A DNA stretch of 64,000 bases from Thermodesulforhabdus norvegica (GCF_900114975.1 NZ_FOUU01000002.1:356649-420648); one strand, 5' to 3'. Shown: positions 29,895 through 38,931, counted from the first letter of the stretch. Notes: generated by a model from the letters alone, not told the origin. A program made the numbers and translations.

Positions 29895-31213
29895 AAGAAA
29901 AGACCTCGACGGGCAAAAAGGAAGCCGGCTTTCTTTACGGTGTTGATGAGCGTCCACCTTGGGCGCTTCTTTTCTTTTACGGTCTGCAGTGGTTCTTTAT
30001 GCTTTTCCCTGCCCTTCTTACGGCGGTTACTCTATGCGACCATGCTTTTTCCTTTTCCACCGATGATCGTATCAGGTTCGTTCAGTTGACCTTCATAATT
30101 TCCGGCGCCTTTACCATCGTTCAGAGCCTCTGGGGTCACGGATACCCTGTGCTGGAAGGGCCTGCTACGGCGCACCTTTTGACTGTGCTGTTCCTTGCTC
30201 CCCTCGGGGTTTCATCGGTTCAAGGAGGGATGGTTTTTTGTGGTGCAGTGTTGAGTCTATGGGCCCTGATTTTACGAACCTCACAGGTACGGCGGTTCTT
30301 TACGCCCAACGTCGTGGTGGTAATACTTATGCTCATTGCTTTTTCTTTGCTTCCTCATCTGATAGCCGACCTGACGGGTCAGAACGGACCCTCTGGACGC
30401 CCGGGATGGGTTACTTTCTCGGCGTCGCTACTGGTAGTTTTGGGCACGGCATTGTTATCCGAACGGATGAAGGGTTATTTTAGAAGCTTTGCCATGCTTG
30501 TGGGTATTGTCGGGGGGACTTTCATTTTTCTTATTCTGGACCTCATCCCGAAAGGGGAATCCGATTTTGCGCCTTTTTTGCTCTTACCGGGCCTGTGGAC
30601 GGATGTAAACATGCGATTCCCGCCTATGGCCCTGGTATCCTGCCTGGTCTCCTATGCTGCCGTTGTCGTAAACACCATGGGCAGTCTTGCAGGGCTTGCC
30701 TCGGTGCTTTCCGAAAGGGAATCGTCTCTTAATAAGCGTTTGCGTCGCTGTCTATTTTTGAACGGTCTTTCGGGTATTGTGTGCGGTATTACGGGGACCG
30801 TAGGGCTGGTAAGCTACGGTATAAGCCCCGGCATGGTTGCCATGCAAAGGGTGGCCTCACGATACGTTGCCACAACCTGCGGTGTTATTGCTCTCGTGCT
30901 CGGCTTCTTGCCGAGGATAGCTTTCCTGTGTTCTCTTGTGCCTCCTGCGGTGGTTGCAGCAGTCCTCTGCGCAGCCCTGGGATCTCAGGTCGCGGCGGCT
31001 TTTAAAATGGCCCGGGAAAATTACAGGGCCGTTAGGGATACCACCGTCATAGGGATTTCCGTGGTGGTAGGGCTTCTTGTTGCACTGATGCCCGAGAGGA
31101 TTGCTATGGAAGCTCCCGGCTGGATCCGGCTTTTTTTGAAAAACAGCCTTGTTTCAGGTATCCTTGTGGCGCTACTACTGGAACATCTGGTCGTGAAATC
31201 GGGAGAAAGCTAA
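29891..31213 (+). CDS. NCS2-family nucleobase (xanthine/uracil type) permease
   Basis: 440-residue inner-membrane transporter with about 12-14 hydrophobic segments. Family features: [13 protein letters not shown] near residue 32, [14 protein letters not shown] near 90, a [11 protein letters not shown] segment near 260 in the position of the substrate-binding Glu region, and [17 protein letters not shown] near 315. In the last motif a usual NGG-type signature is replaced by SPG, so substrate is uncertain (purine or uracil). It begins at a TTG overlapping the prs stop by 4 bases, implying translational coupling to PRPP synthesis. Confidence 0.87.
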   Translation: MKEKTSTGKKEAGFLYGVDERPPWALLFFYGLQWFFMLFPALLTAVTLCDHAFSFSTDDRIRFVQLTFIISGAFTIVQSLWGHGYPVLEGPATAHLLTVLFLAPLGVSSVQGGMVFCGAVLSLWALILRTSQVRRFFTPNVVVVILMLIAFSLLPHLIADLTGQNGPSGRPGWVTFSASLLVVLGTALLSERMKGYFRSFAMLVGIVGGTFIFLILDLIPKGESDFAPFLLLPGLWTDVNMRFPPMALVSCLVSYAAVVVNTMGSLAGLASVLSERESSLNKRLRRCLFLNGLSGIVCGITGTVGLVSYGISPGMVAMQRVASRYVATTCGVIALVLGFLPRIAFLCSLVPPAVVAAVLCAALGSQVAAAFKMARENYRAVRDTTVIGISVVVGLLVALMPERIAMEAPGWIRLFLKNSLVSGILVALLLEHLVVKSGES

Positions 31214-31232
31214 TTTACAAAGGATAATAACC

Positions 31233-31676
31233 ATGAAAAGCGTCAGATGCCCGAACTGCGGTTTTACCGTGCATGTATATCGTAATCCTTTTCTTACCGT
31301 TGACTGCATTATAGTGAACCACAGAAATGAGATCCTTCTCATTGAAAGAAAAAACCCCCCTTATGGGTGGGCTCTCCCGGGTGGATTTGTGGATTACGGA
31401 GAAAGCCTTGAAGATGCCGTCAGGCGAGAAATCAAGGAGGAAACCGGTCTGGAATTGCACACCCTTAACCAGTTCAGAGCCTACTCCGATCCTGCCAGAG
31501 ATCCCAGGCATCATACTGTAACGGTTGTTTTCTGGACTGAGATGGAGGCCGATCCCGTGGCGGGTGACGACGCGGCAAGGTGCGCCTTCTTCCCGCTGGA
31601 TAATCTGCCATCACCTATTGCCTTCGATCACGGAAAGATTATCGAGGAGTTCAGGTCATGGAAGAAACTCTCTTGA
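31233..31676 (+). CDS. Nudix hydrolase
   Basis: 147 residues with the Nudix box running from GFVDYGESLEDAVRREI to KEETGLEL, all key Gly and Glu residues present. The N-terminus has one CPNC pair and an FTVHVYRNPF segment as in ADP-ribose- or NADH-pyrophosphatase-like Nudix proteins, but only one cysteine pair, so no full zinc ribbon. ALPGG precedes the box. Substrate is a nucleoside diphosphate derivative; which one cannot be said. It lies between the permease (19 bases) and fdhD (19-base overlap). Confidence 0.9.
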   Translation: MKSVRCPNCGFTVHVYRNPFLTVDCIIVNHRNEILLIERKNPPYGWALPGGFVDYGESLEDAVRREIKEETGLELHTLNQFRAYSDPARDPRHHTVTVVFWTEMEADPVAGDDAARCAFFPLDNLPSPIAFDHGKIIEEFRSWKKLS

Positions 31677-32488
31677 TTGACCAGACTCCGGAAGATGAGC
31701 CTTCCGCTGAAGTTGATGTCTTGATCTGTAAGAAAGGTGATCTGTGTTTGGGAACGCGCCAGTGGATAGTGGAGGAAACTCCGGTTACCCTGTATTTCAA
31801 CGGGGATCAGATGATCACATTGATGTGTGCGGGAAAACATCTTGATGAGCTTGCCGTAGGGTTTTTTATCGGTGAGGGATGGATAAGAGATCGCAAGAAG
31901 CTTCAGGGTGTTTCTGTGGATTCTGAGCGAGGTGTGGTGGACGTGAAATACGAAGGGGATGTGGGCTCAAGGGATAAGTTCTGGTTGAAAAGGGCTATAA
32001 CCTCCGGATGTGCCAAAGGTAGCGTTTTTTGTGATGTCCTTGATGAGCTTCTTTCAAAACCTGTTAATTCGGAAGTGTCGGTCAGGCCCGATCAGATCTG
32101 GCAACTTATGGAATCTCTGAATAGGTTCAGCAGTACTTACAAGCGTACCCATGGTGTTCACAATTGCATTCTGGCAACCACTGATGATGTAATCTACTAT
32201 AGATACGACATAGGCCGCCACAACGCTCTTGATATGATCATAGGTAGAGCGTTTATGGATGATATGTCCCTTTCCGATAAGCTCTTTATAACAACGGGCC
32301 GTCTGACTTCTGAGGTTATCATAAAAGCCGCACAGGTGGGAATCCCCATTGTGGCCAGCAGACATGCTGCCACGAAGCTTGCCGTTGATCTGGCCGAGAC
32401 CCTGAACCTGACGCTGATAGGCTACGTTCGGGGAAGCAGTATGACCGTCTATGCCGGGAAAGATCGACTCATACTGGAAAAATGGTAG
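31658..32488 (+). CDS. fdhD: FdhD-family sulfurtransferase for formate dehydrogenase
   Basis: 276 residues. FdhD moves sulfur onto the molybdenum or tungsten cofactor of formate dehydrogenase and is required for its activity. Seen here: CAGKHLDELAVGFFIGEG near residue 50, a TSGCAKGSVFC loop near 112 in the place of the catalytic CxxC, RTHGVHNC near 165, DIGRHNALD near 184, and SRHAATKLAVDLA near 232. The catalytic loop has cysteines more widely spaced than the usual CxxC. No formate dehydrogenase gene is in the window. GAGGAG precedes the ATG. Last gene of the nif3-prs run. Confidence 0.88.
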   Translation: MEETLLIDQTPEDEPSAEVDVLICKKGDLCLGTRQWIVEETPVTLYFNGDQMITLMCAGKHLDELAVGFFIGEGWIRDRKKLQGVSVDSERGVVDVKYEGDVGSRDKFWLKRAITSGCAKGSVFCDVLDELLSKPVNSEVSVRPDQIWQLMESLNRFSSTYKRTHGVHNCILATTDDVIYYRYDIGRHNALDMIIGRAFMDDMSLSDKLFITTGRLTSEVIIKAAQVGIPIVASRHAATKLAVDLAETLNLTLIGYVRGSSMTVYAGKDRLILEKW

Positions 32489-32518
32489 GGTTTTTAGATC
32501 GTTGTTCCTTCGGAAGGC

Positions 32519-32547
32519 TTGCATTTTGTATTCCGGTGAGCTATAAG
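32519..32547 (+). promoter_or_regulatory. Promoter for tRNA-Val
   Basis: TTGCAT (-35, 32519-32524), a 17-base spacer and TATAAG (-10, 32542-32547). The predicted start is 5-10 bases before the mature tRNA, as is common for tRNA genes. Confidence 0.55.
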
Positions 32548-32561
32548 TCTCAGAAAGTTTT

Positions 32562-32637
32562 GGGCGGGTAACTCAGTGGTGAGAGTGCCATCCTCACACG
32601 GTGGAAGTCGCGAGTTCGAATCTCGCCCCGCCCACCA
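32562..32637 (+). tRNA. tRNA-Val (anticodon CAC)
   Basis: 76 bases with all arms pairing by eye: acceptor GGGCGGG with CCCGCCC; D stem ACTC/GAGT; anticodon stem CCATC/GGTGG around the 7-base loop CTCACAC, anticodon CAC at 32595-32597; variable loop of 5; T stem GCGAG/CTCGC with loop TTCGAAT. The discriminator is A and the CCA end is encoded. It reads GUG valine codons. Confidence 0.95.
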
Positions 32638-32692
32638 CAGGTTAAGGTTTTTGAAAGGGAGGCTTTTCTGAAACTCAATCTGACCGACGAAA

Positions 32693-33082
32693 TTATTCTG
32701 TTCTGGCTGTATCCTTTTTTTGAAGAAAATCCGTGATTTCCTGGAGCACAGGGGACTTACCCAGCCTGGAGGCTATTAGTTCCTTAAGATAAGAAAATTG
32801 ATCCACGTCCATTTTTGCAAACTCAACGGCCATGCCGTTACTGGTGTGGCGTACAATGTGTCCCTGAATGGGGTGTTTCGGTGATTTCCGAGATCCCGAA
32901 GGTTCCCTGATGATTTCAACCTCCACTTTGGCGCCCACCGGTAAAAGATCGTCGGTGACTACACTCACACCGCAGAGGCTTATATTGCGAAGGAGCGCCT
33001 CAATAGCCTTACCTTCGGTGGTCTTCATGACCACCTTTACGCCCGGTATGGTTGTTCTCGTGAAACGCCTGTTTTGTTTCAT
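32693..33082 (-). CDS. PilZ-domain protein, second of a tandem pair
   Basis: 129 residues. The c-di-GMP-binding motif is present: NRRFTRTTIPG (RxxxR) near the start and NISLCG (NxSxxG) near residue 33. The barrel is followed by an alpha segment (FAKMDVDQFSYLKELI) very like that of the neighbouring protein, so the two arose by duplication. A cytoplasmic c-di-GMP receptor with unknown target. Its start overlaps the stop of the upstream PilZ gene by 4 bases. Confidence 0.9.
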   Translation of the reverse strand: MKQNRRFTRTTIPGVKVVMKTTEGKAIEALLRNISLCGVSVVTDDLLPVGAKVEVEIIREPSGSRKSPKHPIQGHIVRHTSNGMAVEFAKMDVDQFSYLKELIASRLGKSPVLQEITDFLQKKDTARTE

Positions 33083-33471
33083 TGTGCCTGCCCCCGGGTT
33101 TTATTCTTTATGAAGTCGTGAAATTCTTTCACGACCTTATCGAGATCTCCGGAGTTTAAAGCAATAATATTTTTCAAATGTATAAACGTATCCAGGTCCA
33201 TTTTCGAAAACTCAAGAGCCATCCCTTCAGGTTCCGAACGCAAAACCCTGCCGTCAAGTTTTAGAGTTAATTCTGCCGCAGGCGTTCTTGCCAGAATTGT
33301 TACGTCAACCCCGGAACCCTGGGGAAAGGACTTTTCGGTGGATACGTACATTCCCTTAAGACTCAAATCTCTTATTCTGCCGGTGGTTGTAACGTTATGA
33401 GGACGAAGAGAAACCACCGCTTCCGCCTGAAAACGGACTCTGGAAAAACGCCTTCTATCTTTTTGTTCCAT
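33079..33471 (-). CDS. PilZ-domain protein, first of a tandem pair
   Basis: 130 residues. RRRFSRVRFQ (RxxxR) and DLSLKG (DxSxxG) form a complete c-di-GMP-binding motif. The C-terminal FSKMDLDTFIHLKNIIALN parallels the end of the partner encoded just downstream. It probably changes partner binding when c-di-GMP rises. It starts 15 bases after the gltX stop, so it may be co-transcribed with gltX. Confidence 0.91.
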   Translation of the reverse strand: MEQKDRRRFSRVRFQAEAVVSLRPHNVTTTGRIRDLSLKGMYVSTEKSFPQGSGVDVTILARTPAAELTLKLDGRVLRSEPEGMALEFSKMDLDTFIHLKNIIALNSGDLDKVVKEFHDFIKNKTRGQAQ

Positions 33472-33486
33472 GATAGTCCACCGGGG

Positions 33487-34911
33487 TTATTGACTCCGGG
33501 CAACGGGCATCAGCCCCGTGCGTATATATTCGCAGGCTCGTTTCAGCCTGTTTATAACCTCTTCTTTCCCGAGAATCGACATTATTTCAAACAGTCCCGG
33601 ACTGGCCGTTCGCCCTGTGAGAGCCAGCCTTACCGGCTGTGCTATCATTTTTAATTTAATTCCTTTCTTTTCTGCAAGATTCCGAAAGTAAACCTCCAGC
33701 TCCTTTTCATCCAATTTTTCTATTTGTTCCAGGTACTCCACGATATCTTCAAGTATCGGAAGAATTTCGGGGACGAAGAATTTCTTAACGCCGCTTTCTT
33801 CGTATTCAAACCGATCGGTCATGTAGAAGTTCATCAATTGAGCCAGTTCCTCAAGAGTCGAACATCGAGGCTGGAGCGTTATGGCGGCTTTGAGTATGTA
33901 TTCATCCGGCTTTGGTGGATAGCCGCACTTTTGCAAAAAAGGCTTGAGGAGTGCGCACAACTCTTCCGGCTTTTTGCTTCTGATGTAATGCCCGTTAAGC
34001 CACCTCAGTTTCTCAATGTCGAATACGCTGGCAGATGTTCCGATGTTTTCCAGAGAAAACTTTTCTATAAGCTCTTCGCGGGAAAAGATTTCCTGGTCGC
34101 CGTGAGACCAGCCGAGCCTCGCCAGGTAATTGACGATGGCTTCCGGTAGATAACCCATGTCCCTGTAGGCCAATACGGATGTTGCTCCGTGTCGCTTGGA
34201 GAGTCTGGTCCGATCCGGTCCAAGAATCATGGGAACATGCGCAAAGACCGGTAACGGAGCACCCAGTGCGTGGTACAGTAGAATTTGTTTTGGAGTATTA
34301 TTAACATGGTCATCACCGCGAATTACATGGGTTATACCCATTGTTATGTCGTCCACCACCACGGTGAAGTTGTATGTTGGCATACCGTCGCGACGTATGA
34401 GAACTAGATCGTCGAGTTCCGAATTATCAAAAACGATAGGACCCTTAACAATATCGTGCAGAACGGTTGAACCGCTTTCGGGGCATCTAAAACGAAGTGC
34501 CCGTCCGGGGCCGGGATCAAGCCCCTTATCGCGACATCGCCTGTCGTATCTGGGTTTTAGACCCGCCTTTTGGGCCTCACGCCTTCTTCTTTCCACATCT
34601 TCCGGATCACACTCGCAGTAATAAGCCCATCCGGATTCGTAAAGCTTCCGGGCAAAGTCACGGTAAATGTCTAAACGGTCCGTCTGAAAGTAGGGGCCTT
34701 CGTCCCAATTCAGTCCCAACCAGGTCAGGGCCTCCAGTATGGATTGAGTGTACTCCTGGGTGGATCTCTGAGTATCGGTGTTTTCAATCCGGAGTATGAA
34801 AGTGCCGTTGTTATGCCGGGCGAAGAGCCAGTTAAATAGAGCCGTGCGTGCACCGCCTATATGCAGGTAGCCTGTAGGGCTTGGAGCAAATCGCGTCACC
34901 ACCTTCGCCAT
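33487..34911 (-). CDS. gltX: Glutamate-tRNA ligase
   Basis: Class I synthetase, 474 residues from the ATG at 34909-34911, which has GGAGG 5 bases upstream and gives the conserved MAKVVTRFAPSPTGYLHIGG start; a frame open 30 bases further adds non-family residues. The HIGH box reads HIGG and the KMSKS equivalent is RLSKRHG. CYYCECDPEDVERRRREAQ-type sequence near residue 100 includes part of the zinc-binding region. It may be non-discriminating (also charging tRNA-Gln), which is common in this group but not readable here. Confidence 0.96.
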   Translation of the reverse strand: MAKVVTRFAPSPTGYLHIGGARTALFNWLFARHNNGTFILRIENTDTQRSTQEYTQSILEALTWLGLNWDEGPYFQTDRLDIYRDFARKLYESGWAYYCECDPEDVERRRREAQKAGLKPRYDRRCRDKGLDPGPGRALRFRCPESGSTVLHDIVKGPIVFDNSELDDLVLIRRDGMPTYNFTVVVDDITMGITHVIRGDDHVNNTPKQILLYHALGAPLPVFAHVPMILGPDRTRLSKRHGATSVLAYRDMGYLPEAIVNYLARLGWSHGDQEIFSREELIEKFSLENIGTSASVFDIEKLRWLNGHYIRSKKPEELCALLKPFLQKCGYPPKPDEYILKAAITLQPRCSTLEELAQLMNFYMTDRFEYEESGVKKFFVPEILPILEDIVEYLEQIEKLDEKELEVYFRNLAEKKGIKLKMIAQPVRLALTGRTASPGLFEIMSILGKEEVINRLKRACEYIRTGLMPVARSQ

Positions 34912-35028
34912 GAGACCTCCGATTGTTGCAGTAATACTCATTTTTTTATAAGCCTTTTGACGTTAGCATGATAAATAGTTTAACTCAAGATCGGGTTTTT
35001 TAATACAAACGCAAATCAGGAGGTTGCC

Positions 35029-35688
35029 ATGCCCAGGATAGGAGTTCTTTTGTCTGGATGTGGGGTGTACGACGGTACCGAGATTCACGAAGCCGTCCTC
35101 ACTCTGCTTGCCCTTGACAGAGCGGGTGCCGAAATAGTCTGCATGGCTCCGGACATGGAACAGTACCATGTTATAAACCATCTGACCCAGGAAGTGATGA
35201 ATGAAACCAGGAATGTACTTGTAGAATCTGCCAGAATTGCCCGTGGAAATATAAAAAACCTTGGAGAAGTATCCGCCGATGAGATAGACGGTCTTATAAT
35301 TCCGGGAGGATTCGGGGCGGCCAAGAATCTGAGTGATTTTGCTTTCAGGGGCCCTGATGCTACGGTACATCCCGAGGTGAAGCGTTTGATCAGGGAACTA
35401 GTTGAAGCAGGGAAGCCCATAGGTGCCATATGCATCGCTCCTGCGGTTGTCACTGCGGCCCTATCCGATATCAGACCCGAAGTAACCATTGGCTTTGATG
35501 AGGCAACGGCTTCCGCTATAGAAAAGATGGGCGGCGTTCATCACAACTGCCCCGTGCACGATTTTCATGTCGATGAAAAACACAAAATTGTGACCACTCC
35601 GGCATATATGCTGGGGCCGAGCATAAAAGACGTTGCGATGGGTATTGAAAAACTGGTCAACAAAGTCATAGAACTCTGCCAGAGTTAA
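35029..35688 (+). CDS. elbB: ElbB-like glyoxalase of the DJ-1/PfpI superfamily
   Basis: 219 residues matching ElbB (isoprenoid biosynthesis protein with amidotransferase-like domain) throughout: GVLLSGCGVYDGTEIHEAVL at the start, HVINHLTQEVMNETRNVLVE near 50, PGGFGAAKNLSDFA near 88 and the nucleophile elbow ICIAPAVV near 130. E. coli ElbB shows weak glyoxalase activity; the physiological role is open. GGAGG precedes the ATG. First gene of a four-gene plus-strand run. Confidence 0.93.
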   Translation: MPRIGVLLSGCGVYDGTEIHEAVLTLLALDRAGAEIVCMAPDMEQYHVINHLTQEVMNETRNVLVESARIARGNIKNLGEVSADEIDGLIIPGGFGAAKNLSDFAFRGPDATVHPEVKRLIRELVEAGKPIGAICIAPAVVTAALSDIRPEVTIGFDEATASAIEKMGGVHHNCPVHDFHVDEKHKIVTTPAYMLGPSIKDVAMGIEKLVNKVIELCQS

Positions 35689-35690
35689 CC

Positions 35691-36521
35691 ATGAGTTGGG
35701 AAATTCCTATTTTCCCACAGGAAATTGAGGAAATTTTTCCGGAAGAGCTTCAAGAGCTTATGAGGAATCCCCGGGGTTCCGTGTTCCTCCTGGATGTAAG
35801 ACAACCTCAGGAATATCATAAGGAACACCTCCCGGGAGCAAGCTTAATTCCATTGCCCGAGTTACCCGACAGGGCAGATGAGCTTCCCCGGGACACCACC
35901 ATCGTTGTTTACTGTGGTTCAGGGAAGAGAAGCCACATTGCCGCCCGAATTCTAAAAGAAGCCGGCTTTGAATTGGTAAAAAATCTAAAAGGAGGTATGG
36001 GAGCCTGGATCGGGCCTAGAGCTTTTGGTGAAGTGCGCTCCTGGCAAAGGTTCCTGAAGGGCAACGAATCTCCCGGTGAACTTATCAAACTTGCCTATCT
36101 CATGGAAAATAATCTCGAGGCGTTTTACATCGGCCTTTCCGGCTCTGATCATTATCCCGAAGAATTACGTAAGACCCTCGGTCTTCTTGCCGGATTCGAG
36201 AAATCTCACAAAGAATTGCTGACCCGCCTTTATCGGGAAGAAGTGGGAACTTCTATCTCCATTGAGAGCTTTGCCCTGGACATCCTTGAAGGTGGTGTTG
36301 GAGCCGGGGATATTGAGGCCACGTTGAGCCTGTCTCCCGATCGCCCTGATGAGGTTCTGGAGTTTGCTCTGACCGTTGAAGCTCAGGCTTACGACTTTTA
36401 CTACAGGTGCCTGACGGAATGGAAGGATGATAAGGGTAAAAAAGTACTTTCGGAATTGGCACAGGCCGAGAAAAAACACATGAGGATAGTTGGTGATTTG
36501 ATGGATCGTTTTTCGGGATAG
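35691..36521 (+). CDS. Rhodanese domain fused to a ferritin-like diiron domain
   Basis: 276 residues. Residues 15-110 are a rhodanese, with active Cys75 in VVYCGSGKRS, LLDVRQPQEY and the ending NLKGGMGAW. Residues 125-276 are a four-helix ferritin/rubrerythrin-like domain with a full set of ligands for two irons: Glu139 or Glu143, Glu170-x-x-His173, Glu230 and Glu260-x-x-His263. A joint role in sulfane-sulfur handling and peroxide or oxygen defence fits an anaerobe, but is inference. It begins 2 bases after elbB. Confidence 0.9.
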   Translation: MSWEIPIFPQEIEEIFPEELQELMRNPRGSVFLLDVRQPQEYHKEHLPGASLIPLPELPDRADELPRDTTIVVYCGSGKRSHIAARILKEAGFELVKNLKGGMGAWIGPRAFGEVRSWQRFLKGNESPGELIKLAYLMENNLEAFYIGLSGSDHYPEELRKTLGLLAGFEKSHKELLTRLYREEVGTSISIESFALDILEGGVGAGDIEATLSLSPDRPDEVLEFALTVEAQAYDFYYRCLTEWKDDKGKKVLSELAQAEKKHMRIVGDLMDRFSG

Positions 36522-36536
36522 TCTAAGGAGAGACCG

Positions 36537-37442
36537 ATGAAGATATTCATGACCGGTGGGCTGGGCTTTGTTGGGAGTTACCTTACAAGCTATTTCCTTT
36601 CAAAGAATTACCGGATCACCGTTGTGGGGTTACAGCCTGAAAGGCCCGAAAGCCTGGATTCTTCCGTTTCTTATGTCTATGGAGACACCACGAAAAAGGG
36701 AGAGTGGATGAGTCTTATAGGAGATCACGACGTGGTTATCAATCTTGCCGGAGCTTCCATCTTCCAGCGCTGGAACAGGCGAGTCAAGCAGGTGATTATG
36801 GAGTCTCGTGTGAAGACCACCGAAAACGTGGTTGAAGCACTTCCTTCTGACGGCTCTGTGGTTCTCATAAGCACTTCGGCGGTGGGTTATTATGGGGATG
36901 GTGGTGAGAGGATTCTGAGAGAAGATGATGGGCCCGGCAGGGATTTCCTTTCTCAGGTCTGTGTGGCCTGGGAACAGGCTGCACTGAGAGCACAACAGAA
37001 GGGATCTCGTGTTGTCGTTACCAGATTCGGCATCGTTCTGGGGAAGCATGGTGGAGCTCTTGTGCAAATGTTAAGGCCCTTTCGCTACGGACTGGGAGCG
37101 GTAATGGGAAGCGGGAATCAGTGGTTTTCCTGGATCCATATTGAAGACCTTGCAGGGGCGATGGAATTTATAATCGGGGAAAGTTCACTCTCAGGGCCGG
37201 TAAATCTATGCGCTCCAAATCCCGTAAGGAACAGGGAATTAACCAGAACGATTGCACACTACATGGGCAAACCCGCTTTTTTGAGGTTACCGGGGTGGCT
37301 TCTGAGGCTGGTTCTTGGAGAGATGAGCAACGCCTTAACGGTCAGTCAGAGGGTTATTCCCGATAAGCTGCTCCGTTACGGTTTCAGGTTTAAATACCCT
37401 GATATTGATGAAGCCTTGAGGGCTATACTGGTGGGCAATTGA
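36537..37442 (+). CDS. TIGR01777-family NAD(P)-dependent epimerase/dehydratase
   Basis: 301 residues of the extended short-chain dehydrogenase fold. The dinucleotide loop is TGGLGFVGSYL at the N-terminus, and NLAGASIFQRW near 64, STSAVGYYGDGGE near 107 and SWIHIEDLAGAM near 200 are hallmarks of the YfcH/TIGR01777 group. The C-terminal 45 residues (PGWLLRLVLGEMSN onward) are the DUF1731 tail. The substrate is not known for this family. Third gene in the elbB run, 15 bases after the rhodanese fusion. Confidence 0.9.
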   Translation: MKIFMTGGLGFVGSYLTSYFLSKNYRITVVGLQPERPESLDSSVSYVYGDTTKKGEWMSLIGDHDVVINLAGASIFQRWNRRVKQVIMESRVKTTENVVEALPSDGSVVLISTSAVGYYGDGGERILREDDGPGRDFLSQVCVAWEQAALRAQQKGSRVVVTRFGIVLGKHGGALVQMLRPFRYGLGAVMGSGNQWFSWIHIEDLAGAMEFIIGESSLSGPVNLCAPNPVRNRELTRTIAHYMGKPAFLRLPGWLLRLVLGEMSNALTVSQRVIPDKLLRYGFRFKYPDIDEALRAILVGN

Positions 37443-37468
37443 TTAAACTGGGCTCGGAGGAGTGGGTC

Positions 37469-37813
37469 ATGCAAAAGAATACCGTCAAGTTTATACTCGA
37501 TTCGCTTTTATTTCTTACCGCAACATCAACTGCCGCACTGGGCCTGTTGCTGGGCTTTGTCATTCCAAAAGGAGGCAGGGTGGGCCCGGAAGAAAAATTC
37601 TTTCTCGGGTTGCATCGTCATGAGTGGGGCGATATCCATTTGTTCCTCGGAATTTCCATGCTTGTTATATTGACCTTACATTTGTGGCTCAACTGGTCGT
37701 GGATTAAAGGATCCGCACAGAAATATTTTGGGGCTAAGTGGAGCCGTTTCCTGCTGACCTTATGTGGAGGATGGATTGCCGTTTTGATTGCAGGGTGGAT
37801 CATAATGCACTAA
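37469..37813 (+). CDS. DUF4405-like membrane protein (cytochrome b-type four-helix fold)
   Basis: 114 residues from the ATG at 37469, preceded by GGAGGAG; a TTG at 37439 overlapping the previous stop is possible but less likely. Three hydrophobic helices: about 7-32, 56-76 and 93-113. HRHEWGDIHLFLG near 48-60 and LTLHLWLNW near 70-78 supply histidines placed like the heme ligands of cytochrome b561/FdnI-type proteins. Heme binding is inferred from that pattern only. Confidence 0.78.
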   Translation: MQKNTVKFILDSLLFLTATSTAALGLLLGFVIPKGGRVGPEEKFFLGLHRHEWGDIHLFLGISMLVILTLHLWLNWSWIKGSAQKYFGAKWSRFLLTLCGGWIAVLIAGWIIMH

Positions 37814-37827
37814 AGGGTGAGCTTACC

Positions 37828-38796
37828 TCATTCACAGGCTACGCTGCTTAAACCTTCCTCTATTTCCGATGGGGGTGTAAGTATTTTTTCATACTCTTTC
37901 GGCTCCGTAAAGGCTTCCAGAGCCCCGAGCGGTAACTCCGATCGGGGAAGTTCAACAAGGTGTGGTATCAGTTTCCTGAGAAATTTATGGTGAAGAGCAT
38001 GACCGCCTTTATGAATCCTGAAGTGTCCGATTACGGGTTTTCCCAGTAGAAGTATGTCGCCTATAAAGTCGAGAACCTTATGACGCACGCATTCATCGGG
38101 GAATCTCAGCCCTTCGTGGTTGAGTATCTTGCCCTCACCGAAAACTATGGCGTTTTCCAGCGATCCTCCCAGCGCCAGCCCCTGGCTTTGTAACTTTTCC
38201 ACGTCTTTCAGGAAGCCAAAGGTTCTGGCCGGAGCAATTTCTCTTATAAAGTTGCCTATGCCGAACTTCCACTGCTTGTATTGATAACCTATGCAGGGGT
38301 GATCGAACTCGATGGAATACTCTATGATGAGTTCATCTGAGGGCCTTGCTTCCAGTAAGGCGTCTCCTTCACGGTACACTACCGGATTTGCCACGGCCGC
38401 AAAAGACCTCGGCGCGTTCTGACGCTTCAGGCCTGTTTTTAAAATGGCTTCTACGTAATTTTTTGCGCTTCCGTCGCAAATCGGGATCTCCGGGCCCTCT
38501 ACTTCTATGACAACGTTGTCAACACCGCATCCGAATAAAGCCGCAAGGAGGTGCTCCACCGTCGAAATTCCCGTTCCGTTGAATCCAATTGTTGTGGCAA
38601 AGTAAGACTTTGTGACCACGTCACAAAGAGCCCTTAAGGGTGAAGCACATTGTTTATCCGTTCTGGAAAGGAGAATACCCGTGTCGGATGGGGCTGGTTT
38701 CAAATAGATCCTTGTCCTTGCACCCGTGTGAAGACCGATTCCGGACAGTTTCACAACATCCTTAAGAGTATGCTGGTAAAGAGCGCTCGCCCCCAC
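37828..38796 (-). CDS. lpxC: UDP-3-O-acyl-N-acetylglucosamine deacetylase
   Basis: Committed step of lipid A synthesis; zinc amidase. 322 residues from a GTG start with GAGGAGG upstream. Zinc ligands: His82 in STVEHLLAAL, His239 and Asp243 in ECVRHKVLDFIGD. The catalytic base-region Glu81 and His266 in HKGGH are present. SGIGLHTG at residue 18 and CDGSAKNYV near 108 complete the family pattern. It shows that the organism makes lipopolysaccharide. It lies downstream of the TolC-like gene with its own promoter between. Confidence 0.96.
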   Translation of the reverse strand: MGASALYQHTLKDVVKLSGIGLHTGARTRIYLKPAPSDTGILLSRTDKQCASPLRALCDVVTKSYFATTIGFNGTGISTVEHLLAALFGCGVDNVVIEVEGPEIPICDGSAKNYVEAILKTGLKRQNAPRSFAAVANPVVYREGDALLEARPSDELIIEYSIEFDHPCIGYQYKQWKFGIGNFIREIAPARTFGFLKDVEKLQSQGLALGGSLENAIVFGEGKILNHEGLRFPDECVRHKVLDFIGDILLLGKPVIGHFRIHKGGHALHHKFLRKLIPHLVELPRSELPLGALEAFTEPKEYEKILTPPSEIEEGLSSVACE

Positions 38797-38884
38797 CCTT
38801 TCCTCCTCATTTTTTAGTTTTAAGAAACCAACGCCTCACATCAGGCCGCCTTCCCGGCCCTTTCAGCCTCCGTATATCCATGAC

Positions 38885-38913
38885 CTTTTACAAACGATTT
38901 TTTCTCCCGTCAA
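38885..38913 (-). promoter_or_regulatory. Promoter for lpxC
   Basis: Minus-strand TTGACG (-35, 38908-38913), a 17-base spacer and TAAAAG (-10, 38885-38890), giving a leader of about 80 bases before the lpxC start. Confidence 0.5.
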
Positions 38914-38931
38914 GAAAAGCTGAAGAATTGT

